A stretch of 64,000 nucleotides of DNA from Propionibacterium cyclohexanicum (lineage in GTDB: Bacteria; Actinomycetota; Actinomycetes; Propionibacteriales; Propionibacteriaceae). Shown one piece after another: positions 49,712 to 57,637 of this stretch. How positions within the stretch are numbered: position 1 is the first letter of the stretch; the number at the start of each line of letters is the position of its first letter. A program made the translations under genes and the position numbers. The notes beneath the pieces are model-generated. The model saw only the letters and a program-made list of their open reading frames with translations. It made no database searches and had not been told where the DNA came from. The stretch is taken from positions 124,001 to 188,000 of the forward strand of contig NZ_FOGZ01000002.1 of NCBI RefSeq assembly GCF_900111365.1, written 5' to 3'.

Positions 49712-50158
49712 ATGAACAGTGAGGACACACCGCCGTTCGGTACCGCATCGGCGGCACCGGTCCAGCGTCCCCGCCGCACCCGCCAGCAGAGGGTCATCCG
49801 CGAGATCCTCGACCAGGGCAACGACTTCCGCACCGCCCAGCAACTGCACGCACAACTGACGGCCAACGGTGAGCAGGCCAGTCTGGCCACCGTCTATCGG
49901 GTGCTGCAGAATTTCGCCCGCAACGGCGAGGTGGACACCTGGCGCAATCCCGCCGGCGAGGTCGCCTACCGGCACTGCTCGCCCCGCCATCACCATCACC
50001 TGATCTGCCGCCAGTGCGGACGGACAGTGGAAATCGCCGGCGGCCCGGCCGAGGAGTGGGCCCTGCGCGTGGCCACCGAACACGGCTTCACCCAGGCCGA
50101 GCACCATGTCGAGATCTACGGTCTGTGCCCGCTGTGCACCTCCCGGGGCAAGGAATGA
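49712..50158 (+). CDS. zur: Fur-family zinc regulator, Zur-like
   Basis: 148 aa. Winged helix (TRQQRVIREILDQGNDFRTAQQLHAQL, SLATVYRVLQNF) followed by the metal/dimer domain with HHHHLICRQCG and CPLC, giving the structural CXXC pairs and a His cluster. Zur rather than Fur is favoured by the glyS-facing location shared with other Actinobacteria and by the upstream site. ATG 49712 has GGAG 9 nt upstream; ATG 49697 is a longer alternative. Confidence 0.85.
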   Translation: MNSEDTPPFGTASAAPVQRPRRTRQQRVIREILDQGNDFRTAQQLHAQLTANGEQASLATVYRVLQNFARNGEVDTWRNPAGEVAYRHCSPRHHHHLICRQCGRTVEIAGGPAEEWALRVATEHGFTQAEHHVEIYGLCPLCTSRGKE

Positions 50159-50221
50159 TCCACCTGGTGGAGACCGATGCTCCTCAGGGGGAACCGGGGG
50201 AATAGCATTGCGAACACGTGT

Positions 50222-50391
50222 ACCACCCTGCGAAGGGAAGCCGGTGCGAATCCGGCGCTGACGCGCAACCGTGAGTTCGGCCCATGGGCCAACAAGTCGG
50301 GATGCTTCGTCGGGTGGTTTGGCCTTGACCCGCTGTCGCGATTGCACGGGAGGCGGACATCCGTCTTCCGCGCACGCAGCGAAAGGATGAC
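50222..50391 (+). ncRNA. Cobalamin riboswitch with ribosome-site switch
   Basis: The B12 box core GGGAAGCCGGTGCGAATCCG starts at 50235, and CGCTGACGCGCAACCGTGA follows to 50274. GCCGG/CCGGC (50240-50256) forms the inner stem and AAGTCGGGATGC (50294-50305) is the 3' conserved part. Closing stem: ACCACCC..CGA (50222-50233) with TCG..GGGTGGT (50307-50318). Downstream, hairpin GGCGG/CCGTC (50352-50365) and hairpin GTCTTCC/GGATGAC (50363-50369 with 50385-50391) exclude each other; the second covers the recombinase ribosome site. Family rule: B12 binding lowers expression. It starts 64 bp after zur. Confidence 0.88.
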
Positions 50392-50393
50392 GA

Positions 50394-51263
50394 ATGTCCG
50401 TGAACTGGTTTGCCTCCCCCAGCGGTCCGAGCATGTGGACCGACCGCCTGGACGCCATGATCCATTGCTGGCTCGCTTCGCGTGCCGGCACCGTAGCAGA
50501 GAAGACCTTGCGCACCGATCAGGATCTGTTGAGGATCATTCCGCAGTCCTATCTGGCGCGCAATCCCCGGGACATCACCCCGGCCGACATCGACGGCCTG
50601 CTCGTGCACTTCCGGGCACGTGGCCTGTCGGAGTTGTCCGTGCGCCGCTACCGAGCGAGCCTGTCGCAGTTCTTCCGGTGGCTGACCGCCCTGGGAGTGA
50701 TCGAGCGGACCCCCATCGAGAAGGCCCCCGCCGAACTGCCGGCACCCCCCACTGTGGCACGCCCCTTCTCGGCCGACGAATTGCGCAGCGCCTGGGCCGA
50801 GTGGTCACAGCACGACCCGCGACTGGCGCAGGTACTGCTCGTCCTGGCACGCACCGGCCTGCGCTGGAGCGAGGCCCGGGCCCTGACGGTCGGCGATTTC
50901 CGCCGCACAGCCAACCGGATCGTCGTCAACAAGTCCATGACCGAGGGCACCTCGGCCAGGCGTTTCATCCCGAGCCTGGTGCGGCAGGTGCCGGTGGCCG
51001 AGGAACTGCGAGACAGCCTCGTCGCGATGTCACGCAGGCGCGAGCGCGAGGAACTGCTGTTCATCACGGCGAGGGGCTGCCAACTGCATCGCACAGCCGT
51101 CCTGCGGCGCCTCGACTGGCAGCGCACCGGACGTGGCCGCCGGCTCAACGACCTGCGTCATACCGCAGCGAAACTCTGGCTCGACGAGGGCGTTCCGGCC
51201 ACGACGGTGCAGCAGTGGATGGGCCACACCCTGATGATCGCCCGGCCGGCCGAACGCATCTGA
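50394..51263 (+). CDS. Tyrosine recombinase/integrase-like, catalytic residues lost
   Basis: 289 aa. N-terminal SAM-like core-binding domain (about 25-100, SVRRYRASLSQFFRWL) and catalytic domain (about 120-289). Arg I is in ARTGLRWSEARAL and Arg II in LNDLRHTAAKLWL, but the His of HxxR is Asn. MGHTLM keeps the third His. The protein then ends (IARPAERI) without the catalytic Tyr, and no other frame supplies a Y-x-H end. It is therefore probably inactive or a DNA-binding relic. RBS AAAGGA precedes ATG 50394 and lies in the riboswitch switch region. Confidence 0.75.
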   Translation: MSVNWFASPSGPSMWTDRLDAMIHCWLASRAGTVAEKTLRTDQDLLRIIPQSYLARNPRDITPADIDGLLVHFRARGLSELSVRRYRASLSQFFRWLTALGVIERTPIEKAPAELPAPPTVARPFSADELRSAWAEWSQHDPRLAQVLLVLARTGLRWSEARALTVGDFRRTANRIVVNKSMTEGTSARRFIPSLVRQVPVAEELRDSLVAMSRRREREELLFITARGCQLHRTAVLRRLDWQRTGRGRRLNDLRHTAAKLWLDEGVPATTVQQWMGHTLMIARPAERI

Positions 51264-51289
51264 GAAGGTCGGGGCAGGGGCGGAGGGCC

Positions 51290-52033
51290 TTATTCCCGGG
51301 GAATCATCGCCAGCGACCGAAGACTGTGATCCATGTGCCAGGCGGCGAAGGCAGCCACGAGACCGGCGCACTCCCGCACGGTGGCTGTTCTCACCTCCCG
51401 GGTGGCGGGCCAATCGCCACTGATCATCGCACCTAGCAGCGCCCAGGACTGTGCCGAAGGATGGGCCGAGGCAGGGGGCTTGCACCGGCTGCAGACCATT
51501 CCCCCGCTCGACGGAGAGAACCACTCGTGCGGCCCGGCGAGCCCGCAGTGCGCACACGAATCGAGCACCGGGGCATAGCCGGCGGCGGCCAGGGCGCGCA
51601 GGAGATAGGAATCGAGCACCATGCTGGCTGGCCGGGGTCCGTCGCTCGTGCCCTCGCCGAGCACTCGCAGCCCACCGAGCAAGAGCCGGTACTGCCGCAG
51701 CGAGGGCTCCTTCTCGACGGCCACCAGCCGATCGGCCACCTCGAGCATCGTCTCGCCCGAACAGTACAACCCGTAGTCTCGGGCCAGCGGATCGCCGTAG
51801 GGATGCAGGCACTGCACCTGGGTCACGATGTCGAGCGAGCGTCCTACGGCGAACTGCACGTCCACGTGGCTGAACGGCTCCAGGCGTGCCCCGAACTTGC
51901 TCGAGGTACGCCGCACGCCCCGCGCGACAGCCCGTACCTTTCCCTGGGAACGACACAGGATCGTGACGATGCGGTCCGCCTCCCCCAGCTTGTGGGTTCG
52001 CAGCACGACTCCCTCGTCACGATAGGTGGGCAC
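51290..52033 (-). CDS. recO: DNA repair protein RecO
   Basis: 247 aa. N-terminal OB fold (YRDEGVVLRTHKLGEADRIV, VRAVARGVRR), helical middle, and a C4 zinc motif CAHCG with CSRCKPP (about 150-172). Loads RecA with RecR in the RecFOR pathway. GTG 52033 gives the standard start VPTYRDEG; a longer frame upstream is antisense to uppS. It overlaps no gene and is convergent with the recombinase, with no clear terminator between. Confidence 0.93.
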   Translation of the reverse strand: MPTYRDEGVVLRTHKLGEADRIVTILCRSQGKVRAVARGVRRTSSKFGARLEPFSHVDVQFAVGRSLDIVTQVQCLHPYGDPLARDYGLYCSGETMLEVADRLVAVEKEPSLRQYRLLLGGLRVLGEGTSDGPRPASMVLDSYLLRALAAAGYAPVLDSCAHCGLAGPHEWFSPSSGGMVCSRCKPPASAHPSAQSWALLGAMISGDWPATREVRTATVRECAGLVAAFAAWHMDHSLRSLAMIPRE

Positions 52034-52110
52034 CCATCCATTGTGCCCGGGCGCGAGCTTTCCCCCTACGCGCCATCGACTCGAGTCTGCCCAGCCCCCA
52101 CTCAAGCCGG

Positions 52111-52116
52111 TAAGGT
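52111..52116 (+). promoter_or_regulatory. -10 box of uppS (leaderless)
   Basis: TAAGGT lies 6 nt before the uppS GTG at 52123. recO and uppS diverge, with start codons 89 bp apart. Confidence 0.5.
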
Positions 52117-52122
52117 CGAGAA

Positions 52123-52911
52123 GTGGCCACCAGCACTTCGTCGCGTCCCGCCAAGCACCCCCCGGTCCCCCATCCGAGCGGCGCACGGCCACCGCAACTG
52201 CCCGCGTCGTCACTGCCCCGCCATGTCGCCATCGTCATGGACGGGAATGGACGGTGGGCCAAGCAGCGCGGCCTGCCACGTACGAGGGGGCACGAGGCCG
52301 GTGAATCGGTCCTCTTCGATGTCATCGAGGGCGCCATCGAGATGGGCATCCCCTATATGTCGGCCTATGCCTTCAGCACCGAGAACTGGAAACGCTCGCC
52401 CGAAGAGGTGCGCTTCCTCATGGGCTTCAACCGCGATGTCATCCATCGCCGCCGCGAGCAGTTGGACGCCCTGGGGGTGCGGGTGCGCTGGGCCGGCCGG
52501 CGCCCGAAGTTGTGGCGCAGCGTCATCACGGAACTCGAGATCGCCGAGGACCAGACCCGCGACAACACGACTTTGCAATTGCAGTTCTGTGTGAACTACG
52601 GCGGGCGCGCCGAGATCATCGATGCCGCCCGGCAGCTGGCTCAGCTGGCAGCGGACGGCAAGATCGATCCCAGGCACATCACCGAGGCAAGTTTCCATCA
52701 CCATCTCGATGAGCCAGAGATGCCCGACGTCGATCTGTTCGTCCGTAGTTCCGGGGAGCAGCGCATCAGCAATTTCTTGTTGTGGCAGAGCGCCTACGCC
52801 GAATTCGTCTTCTCCGACAAGCTGTGGCCCGACTGGGACCGCCGTGACCTGTGGGCGGCTGTGGAACAGTACGCGCACCGCGACCGGCGGCTCGGTGGCG
52901 CCAAGCCCTGA
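52123..52911 (+). CDS. uppS: Cis-prenyl (undecaprenyl/decaprenyl) diphosphate synthase
   Basis: 262 aa. Makes the polyprenyl carrier for wall synthesis. [17 protein letters not shown] (catalytic Asp), [23 protein letters not shown], and [23 protein letters not shown] near the C-terminus. The usual RTGGE is RSSGE here. About 30 extra Pro/Ser-rich residues precede the fold. The GTG start is fixed by the leaderless -10. Chain length cannot be read from sequence. Confidence 0.94.
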   Translation: MATSTSSRPAKHPPVPHPSGARPPQLPASSLPRHVAIVMDGNGRWAKQRGLPRTRGHEAGESVLFDVIEGAIEMGIPYMSAYAFSTENWKRSPEEVRFLMGFNRDVIHRRREQLDALGVRVRWAGRRPKLWRSVITELEIAEDQTRDNTTLQLQFCVNYGGRAEIIDAARQLAQLAADGKIDPRHITEASFHHHLDEPEMPDVDLFVRSSGEQRISNFLLWQSAYAEFVFSDKLWPDWDRRDLWAAVEQYAHRDRRLGGAKP

Positions 52912-52936
52912 GCACACCGAGCCGCCGGCCTCGAGG

Positions 52937-53671
52937 TCACTTCACGAACTCGAAGGAGAACGGGTACTTGTACAGCTCACCCCGGTTGGCTGCCGTCGCC
53001 GCCAGGATGTGGAAGACAATCCCGAAGACCCACACCAACCCATAGAGCACGAAACCGATGAAGGCCAGCATGAGCAGGCCCGAGATGAGATAGCCGATGA
53101 GCAGCGTCAGCTCGAAGTTCAGCGAACGCCTGGCATTCTCCTTGACATAGGGCGACCACGGCCCGTCGGCCAGGTAGAAGGCCAGGGGCGCGATGAAGCC
53201 GGACACGATCGGCAACCAGTGCGCCGTGAGGGCGTGCACGCGCTCCTCATTCGGCGTGAGACCATGCGGACCGACCTGACCTGGACGCGGCTCGGCCCTG
53301 AACCGGTCGCTCACCGGCGGCGCACCGAAAGGCGGCTGGGAGGGTGGCGCACCGAAAGGCGGCTGGGAGGGTGGCGCACCGAAAGGCGGCTGGGAGGGCC
53401 CGCCAGCCGGCGGCACACCAAATTCGGCAGCTGGGTCCCAGCTCGGCTCCGCGCCGCCGGGCGGCGCCGGCACCGAGCCAGGCTCCGGGGGCGGGCCCTG
53501 CGGGTAGGGCGGGGGTGTGCCGGGCTGGTCGGCATGGCCTCCAGAAGACCCTGCAGGATCCGAGAAGGTGGGCCGTAGCGGCTCAGCGTCGGGGGCGGGG
53601 GCCGTGGCGCCCGCCGGCTCTTCGAAATCGTCGGGACGTTCGGGATCGGGGTTTCGGGGCGTTGTACTCAC
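52937..53671 (-). CDS. DUF4870-like membrane protein with Pro-rich tail
   Basis: 244 aa. An N-terminal Pro/Ala/Gly-rich cytoplasmic region with three SQPPFGAPP repeats (about residues 91-120) precedes a DUF4870-type domain with about three to four membrane helices (HWLPIVSGFIAPLAFYL, ENARRSLNFELTLLIGYLI, ALIGFVLYGLVW-like). ENARRSLNFEL is the family hallmark. Function unknown. GTG 53671 has GGAG about 9 nt upstream; a longer frame overlaps leuA antisense. Confidence 0.8.
   Translation of the reverse strand: MSTTPRNPDPERPDDFEEPAGATAPAPDAEPLRPTFSDPAGSSGGHADQPGTPPPYPQGPPPEPGSVPAPPGGAEPSWDPAAEFGVPPAGGPSQPPFGAPPSQPPFGAPPSQPPFGAPPVSDRFRAEPRPGQVGPHGLTPNEERVHALTAHWLPIVSGFIAPLAFYLADGPWSPYVKENARRSLNFELTLLIGYLISGLLMLAFIGFVLYGLVWVFGIVFHILAATAANRGELYKYPFSFEFVK
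53319..53399 (-). repeat. 27-bp tandem repeat, three copies
   Basis: A 27-bp unit occurs three times in phase (53319-53345, 53346-53372, 53373-53399, the last slightly incomplete), encoding PPSQPPFGA units. Near-identity of the DNA suggests recent expansion. Confidence 0.9.
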
Positions 53672-53714
53672 GGCGGGACTCCTTGGCTCGATTGGGCCCA
53701 GCGTAGGACGAGAA

Positions 53715-53752
53715 GGCCTCCTGCGTGGCCCGAATCGCACACGCAGGAGGCC
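53715..53752 (-). terminator. leuA terminator
   Basis: 13-bp perfect stem: 53715-53727 with 53740-53752, then TTCTCG on the minus strand. Lies 17 bp after leuA. Confidence 0.85.
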
Positions 53753-53769
53753 GATGGTGGCGGAGGGAA

Positions 53770-55518
53770 TCAGGACCGGTCGATCGCGCTGATCGTCGCC
53801 TTGATCGTCGCGGTGGTGATGTCCGGGTCGATCCCCACGCCCCACAGCACCCGGGCCTGGTCGCCCTCGCCCACTTCGCACTCCACATAGGCCGCGGCCT
53901 GAGCATCACCTCCCGAGGTGAGGGCGTGCTCGGCATAATCCAGAACTCGCACCGGCGTGCCGATCTGCGCCACGGCGTCGACGAAGGCCGACAGCGGGCC
54001 GTTCCCCTCCCCCTCGATCTCGCGACGGGTTCCCCAGCGGTCCACGACAGCCTTGATCCAGGTGCGTCCGGCACTGGTGCCGGTCGTGAAGGAGACAATG
54101 TTCAGCGGGTGGGCACGGTTGAGATACTCCTCGCCAAACAGCTGCCACAGCACGGCGCTGGTCACCTCCTTGCCGGTGAGGTCTGCATGCGCCTGCACAG
54201 CATGGCTGAACTCCATCTGCAGGCGCCGCGGCAGGTCCAGTTGATGGTCTGCCTTCATGAGATAGGCCATACCGCCCTTGCCGGACTGGCTGTTCACTCT
54301 GATGACAGCCTCGTAGTTGCGGCCGACATCGCTGGGATCGATCGGCAGATAGGGCGCCTGCCAGGCAATCTCGTGAACACTCTTGCCTTGGGACTCAGCG
54401 CGATGCGCCAAATCCTCCAGGCCCTTCTTGATGGCATCCTGGTGGGAACCGGAGAAGGCCGTGTACACCAGATCGCCGGCATAGGGCTGACGCGCCGGTA
54501 CGGGCATCCCGGTGCAGTACTCCACTGTGCGCCGGATACCGGCCATGTCGGAGAAATCGATCTGCGGATCGATGCCCTGGCTGTACAGATTCATGCCCAG
54601 GGTCACCAGGTCGACATTCCCGGTGCGCTCGCCGTGGCCGAACAGGCAGCCCTCGACTCGCTGACCACCGGCCATCATGCCTAGTTCGGTGGCAGCGACG
54701 GCGCAACCCCGGTCATTGTGGCAGTGCATGGAGATGCAGACGTGATCGCGATTGCCGATGTGGCGGCCGAAGTACTCGACCTGATCGGCATAGGTATTGG
54801 GAGTCGACATCTCCACCGTCGCCGGCAGGTTGAGGATGATCTCACGGCCCTCGCCGGGCTGCCAGACCTCCATGACCGCGTTGCAGACCTCAATGGCGTA
54901 GTCGGTTGGCGTCTGGGTGAAGATCTCGGGACTGTACTCATAGCCGACCGGGGTATCGGGCAGGTATGTGGCGATGCTCTCCATCACCCACTCGGTCCCG
55001 CGGCGGGCCAGATCGATCGTTTCCTGCTCGTCCAACTTGAACACCACCCGGCGGAACAGCTCGGCCGTCGCGTTGTACATGTGGATGACGGCCTGCTTTG
55101 CTCCCACCAGGGACTGGGCGGTGCGTTCGATGAGGTCCTGGCGGGCCTGGGTGAGCACCGAGATCACGACGTCGTCGGGGATGGCGGTGGGGTCCTCGAT
55201 GAGGGAGCGCACGAAATCCCACTCGGTCTGGGAGGCGGAAGGGAAGCCCACCTCGATCTCCTTGTAGCCCATCTTCACCAGCAGGTCGAACATCTTTCGC
55301 TTGCGGGCGGGTGTCATGGGGTCGATGAGCGCCTGGTTGCCGTCGCGAAGATCGGTGGACAGCCAGCGCGGTGCCGTGCTGATCTGGGCGTCCGGCCAGC
55401 TGCGGTCGGGCAGGCTCACAGGGTGGAACGGCTTGTAGCGGCTGTAGTTCATGCCGCTGGGCTGCTGCACGGGATGGGTGAAGGAGCAGGAAGACGGTGC
55501 TGGGACAGTGATGGTCAC
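53770..55518 (-). CDS. leuA: 2-isopropylmalate synthase
   Basis: 582 aa. First committed step of leucine synthesis, condensing acetyl-CoA with 2-oxoisovalerate. TIM barrel with DLRDGNQAL (metal Asp), GFPSASQTEWDF, and HCHNDRGCA (metal HxH). The C-terminal LeuA dimer/regulatory domain (about 440-575) carries the Leu-feedback region. This is the long LeuA of Actinobacteria. GTG start at 55518. Attenuated by the upstream leader. Confidence 0.95.
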   Translation of the reverse strand: MTITVPAPSSCSFTHPVQQPSGMNYSRYKPFHPVSLPDRSWPDAQISTAPRWLSTDLRDGNQALIDPMTPARKRKMFDLLVKMGYKEIEVGFPSASQTEWDFVRSLIEDPTAIPDDVVISVLTQARQDLIERTAQSLVGAKQAVIHMYNATAELFRRVVFKLDEQETIDLARRGTEWVMESIATYLPDTPVGYEYSPEIFTQTPTDYAIEVCNAVMEVWQPGEGREIILNLPATVEMSTPNTYADQVEYFGRHIGNRDHVCISMHCHNDRGCAVAATELGMMAGGQRVEGCLFGHGERTGNVDLVTLGMNLYSQGIDPQIDFSDMAGIRRTVEYCTGMPVPARQPYAGDLVYTAFSGSHQDAIKKGLEDLAHRAESQGKSVHEIAWQAPYLPIDPSDVGRNYEAVIRVNSQSGKGGMAYLMKADHQLDLPRRLQMEFSHAVQAHADLTGKEVTSAVLWQLFGEEYLNRAHPLNIVSFTTGTSAGRTWIKAVVDRWGTRREIEGEGNGPLSAFVDAVAQIGTPVRVLDYAEHALTSGGDAQAAAYVECEVGEGDQARVLWGVGIDPDITTATIKATISAIDRS

Positions 55519-55542
55519 GATTCATCCTCGGACTGGAAAGGG

Positions 55543-55622
55543 GCCCGGTTCATTCCGGGCGCCGGCACCAACGAACGCCGCAGCGAGGATGACCGGCTAG
55601 AACGAGCTGGCCTCGCTGCGGC
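55543..55622 (-). promoter_or_regulatory. leuA transcription attenuator
   Basis: Two structures follow the Leu codons of the leader. A perfect 12-bp stem (55611-55622 with 55577-55588) starts within the leader's last codons. A terminator-like hairpin GCCCGG/CCGGGC (55543-55560) is followed by CCCCTTTC and then leuA. This fits ribosome-stalling attenuation; which stem is the antiterminator is inferred. Confidence 0.75.
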
Positions 55623-55662
55623 AACCAAGGAGCAGGCCCCATGGGCCGGCGATGCGCGCCAC
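55597..55662 (-). CDS. leuL: Leucine leader peptide
   Basis: 21 codons from GTG 55662 (23 from ATG 55668), ending TAG. Three successive leucine codons CTG-CTC-CTT sit mid-peptide (GLLLGC), just before the first attenuator stem. The GTG is preferred because TACAGT ends 7 nt before it, predicting a leaderless message. Low leucyl-tRNA should stall a ribosome here and favour leuA transcription, as in known actinobacterial leuA leaders. Confidence 0.7.
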   Translation of the reverse strand: MARIAGPWGLLLGCRSEASSF

Positions 55663-55669
55663 GGGCATC

Positions 55670-55699
55670 ACTGTAGTTCACCGACGCCGCGGATGTGAA
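55670..55699 (-). promoter_or_regulatory. leuL-leuA promoter
   Basis: -35 TTCACA (55699-55694) and -10 TACAGT (55675-55670) with an 18-nt spacer on the minus strand. Predicted start at or beside the GTG of leuL. Confidence 0.6.
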
Positions 55700-55803
55700 C
55701 ATCGAGGCGCCGGCCAGGTTCACAGTTCCTGGGCGGCCCTGACAGCTGTCCATCCACCGTCAGTCGCCGAGTTCGGGCATCCGAAGGAGTTGGATGGGGC
55801 GTC

Positions 55804-57300
55804 ATGAGGTTTCGTCGCGCCCGCATGCTCGATCTGGTGAGTGGTCGCGCCAGCGAACCACATGACGTACTGGTCAGCGGCTCCCGGCTGTACCGCAGTG
55901 ACGCGGTGCCCGGGAGCAGCGCGGGGGATGACGAGGTGATCGACCTGCAGGGCCGGTTCATCCTGCCAGGACTGTGGGACGCCCATGTCCATACCGATCT
56001 GTGGGCCCAGGCCTCCCACCGGATCGACCTGTCGGGAGCGGACAGCTCTACCCGGGCACTCGATGCGCTCACGCGGAACGCGCGGCTCAGTTCCCGCGAA
56101 CCCGTGGTGGCGCTGTCGGCGCCCCTGGAACGATGGCCGAGCCCACTCGACGGCTCCCGCCTCGATGCCCTCTTCCCCGAGCGGGCTGTCATCGTCTGCT
56201 CCCGGGACCTCCATTCGGTGTGGGCCAATGGCATGGCGCTGCTGCTCGCCGGCCTGGCCGCCGACCCCAACACCCGTCCAGCGGCCCGGTTGGCGCGCGA
56301 GCAGGACGCATTCACCCTTGAGCGACATTTCCTGCGCCCATCGCAGGCCGAACTCGACGAGTGGTGTGCCCAGTCGGCGGCCGAGGCCGCCCGCAAGGGC
56401 ATTGTGGGCATCGTGGACATGCAGGACGGCCCCGCCAGGTTGGCTACCTGGCGTCGCCGGATCGCGGCAGGCTGCACCTTCGTACGCATCTGCTTGAGCT
56501 GCTGGCCCGACACGCTCGACGAGGCCATCGACTCGGGCATGACCACCGGAGCACGCCTCGACGATCGGGGATGGCTGCTGGGCGGGCCCTTGAAGATCAT
56601 TGCCGACGGATCGCTGTCCTCGGGTACCGCCTGGTCGTCCACGCCGTACTCAGATCCCGCACCCGGCATCGATGCGCACGGGCTCTCGCTCATCGGCCGT
56701 CCCGAGCTGAGCGGTCTCATGAGCCGGGCGGAGGTGCACGGTCTCCAGGTGGCGGTGCACGCCATCGGGGACGCCGCCGTCTCCCAGGCCCTCGATTGCT
56801 TCGCGGAATCGGGGGCGCGAGGCAGCATCGAGCACGCCATTCTCGCCCGAGCTGACGATCTGGCACGGATGGCCTCGCTGGGCGTGCGGGCGAGCGTCCA
56901 ACCTGCGCACCTGCTCCAGGACCGGGCCCTTCTGGAGCGCCGATGGCCCACCCGCTGCGGCGATGCCTTCCCCCTGCGATCCTGCCTGGATGCCGGAGTC
57001 GAACTGCGCTTCGGCTCGGATGCGCCGGTCGTCGATCTCGACCCCTGGCAGGCGATCAGTGCCGCCGTGCTGCGCGCCGAACCCGGTGCGCCGAGCTGGC
57101 ACTGCGAGCAGTCCCTCACCGTCGGGGAGGCGATGAGGGCCTCCACCGGAGGTGCCGCGCAGCTGGTGCCCGGCGGATCGGCCGATCTCATGGTCCTCGA
57201 CGACGACCCCCTCCAGGTCGATCCCAGCGCGCTGGGATCGACCGAGGTCTATCTCACGATGGCCACGGGCAAGGTCACCTGGTGGGCCGACGCCGCCTGA
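55804..57300 (+). CDS. Amidohydrolase family protein (YtcJ-like)
   Basis: 498 aa metal-dependent hydrolase. FILPGLWDAHVHTDLW carries the HxH metal pair; later HAIGDAAV (metal His), SIEHAIL (metal His) and RFGSDAPV (catalytic Asp). Architecture fits the YtcJ/amidohydrolase_3 group, where substrates are mostly unknown. ATG start with AAGGAG about 11 nt upstream. Ends 57 bp from the convergent small gene, over a 19-bp tandem repeat and no strong hairpin. Confidence 0.85.
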   Translation: MRFRRARMLDLVSGRASEPHDVLVSGSRLYRSDAVPGSSAGDDEVIDLQGRFILPGLWDAHVHTDLWAQASHRIDLSGADSSTRALDALTRNARLSSREPVVALSAPLERWPSPLDGSRLDALFPERAVIVCSRDLHSVWANGMALLLAGLAADPNTRPAARLAREQDAFTLERHFLRPSQAELDEWCAQSAAEAARKGIVGIVDMQDGPARLATWRRRIAAGCTFVRICLSCWPDTLDEAIDSGMTTGARLDDRGWLLGGPLKIIADGSLSSGTAWSSTPYSDPAPGIDAHGLSLIGRPELSGLMSRAEVHGLQVAVHAIGDAAVSQALDCFAESGARGSIEHAILARADDLARMASLGVRASVQPAHLLQDRALLERRWPTRCGDAFPLRSCLDAGVELRFGSDAPVVDLDPWQAISAAVLRAEPGAPSWHCEQSLTVGEAMRASTGGAAQLVPGGSADLMVLDDDPLQVDPSALGSTEVYLTMATGKVTWWADAA

Positions 57301-57333
57301 CAGGCGTGGGGCCTGCGTGGCTGCGGCGCTGGC

Positions 57334-57378
57334 CGTGCTCAAGTGATCGTGCCATGCTCAGCTGATCGTGCCGTGCTC
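57334..57378. repeat. 19-bp imperfect tandem repeat
   Basis: CGTGCTCAAGTGATCGTGC (57334) is followed by CATGCTCAGCTGATCGTGC and a partial third copy. It spans the end of the small membrane-protein gene. Confidence 0.75.
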
Positions 57379-57540
57379 CTCCTCGGTGCCCGGATGACCC
57401 AGCCAATAGGCCAGCGCCACGAGTGCTGCCACGGCGCCCAGGGCCAGCACGAAGCGCCCGCAGCGGCACTTCGTGCCCTTCTTCGAGCGGCAACAGCGCT
57501 TGCCTGCAGCTCGCGCACCAGCGCGGTCCTTCTTCGCCAT
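57358..57540 (-). CDS. 60-residue Cys-rich basic membrane peptide
   Basis: 60 aa, too short for most annotation but well supported: ATG 57540 with GGGGGAAGAG just upstream. A Lys/Arg/Cys-rich start with four cysteines (KRCCRSKKGTKCRCGRF), one membrane helix (VLALGAVAALVALAYWLG) and a short acidic tail. Cysteines next to the membrane suggest metal binding or disulfides; function unknown. Confidence 0.6.
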   Translation of the reverse strand: MAKKDRAGARAAGKRCCRSKKGTKCRCGRFVLALGAVAALVALAYWLGHPGTEEEHGTIS

Positions 57541-57637
57541 CTCTTCCCCCTGCTGTTCTCGTGCTCCCCACAACCCTTGCGAGGCCTGGTGGATCACCCC
57601 GGCGGCACCCACCGCGTGTCCTGTGTGACGGCGCCTC

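Noticed and set aside
50159-51289. Prophage or integrative element boundary
   Set aside because: The recombinase has no neighbouring phage or transfer genes, no tRNA target and no flanking direct repeats; recO and zur on each side are core genes.
55543-55670. T-box before leuA
   Set aside because: The conserved T-box GGTGG-type core is absent; the Leu-codon leader explains the structure.
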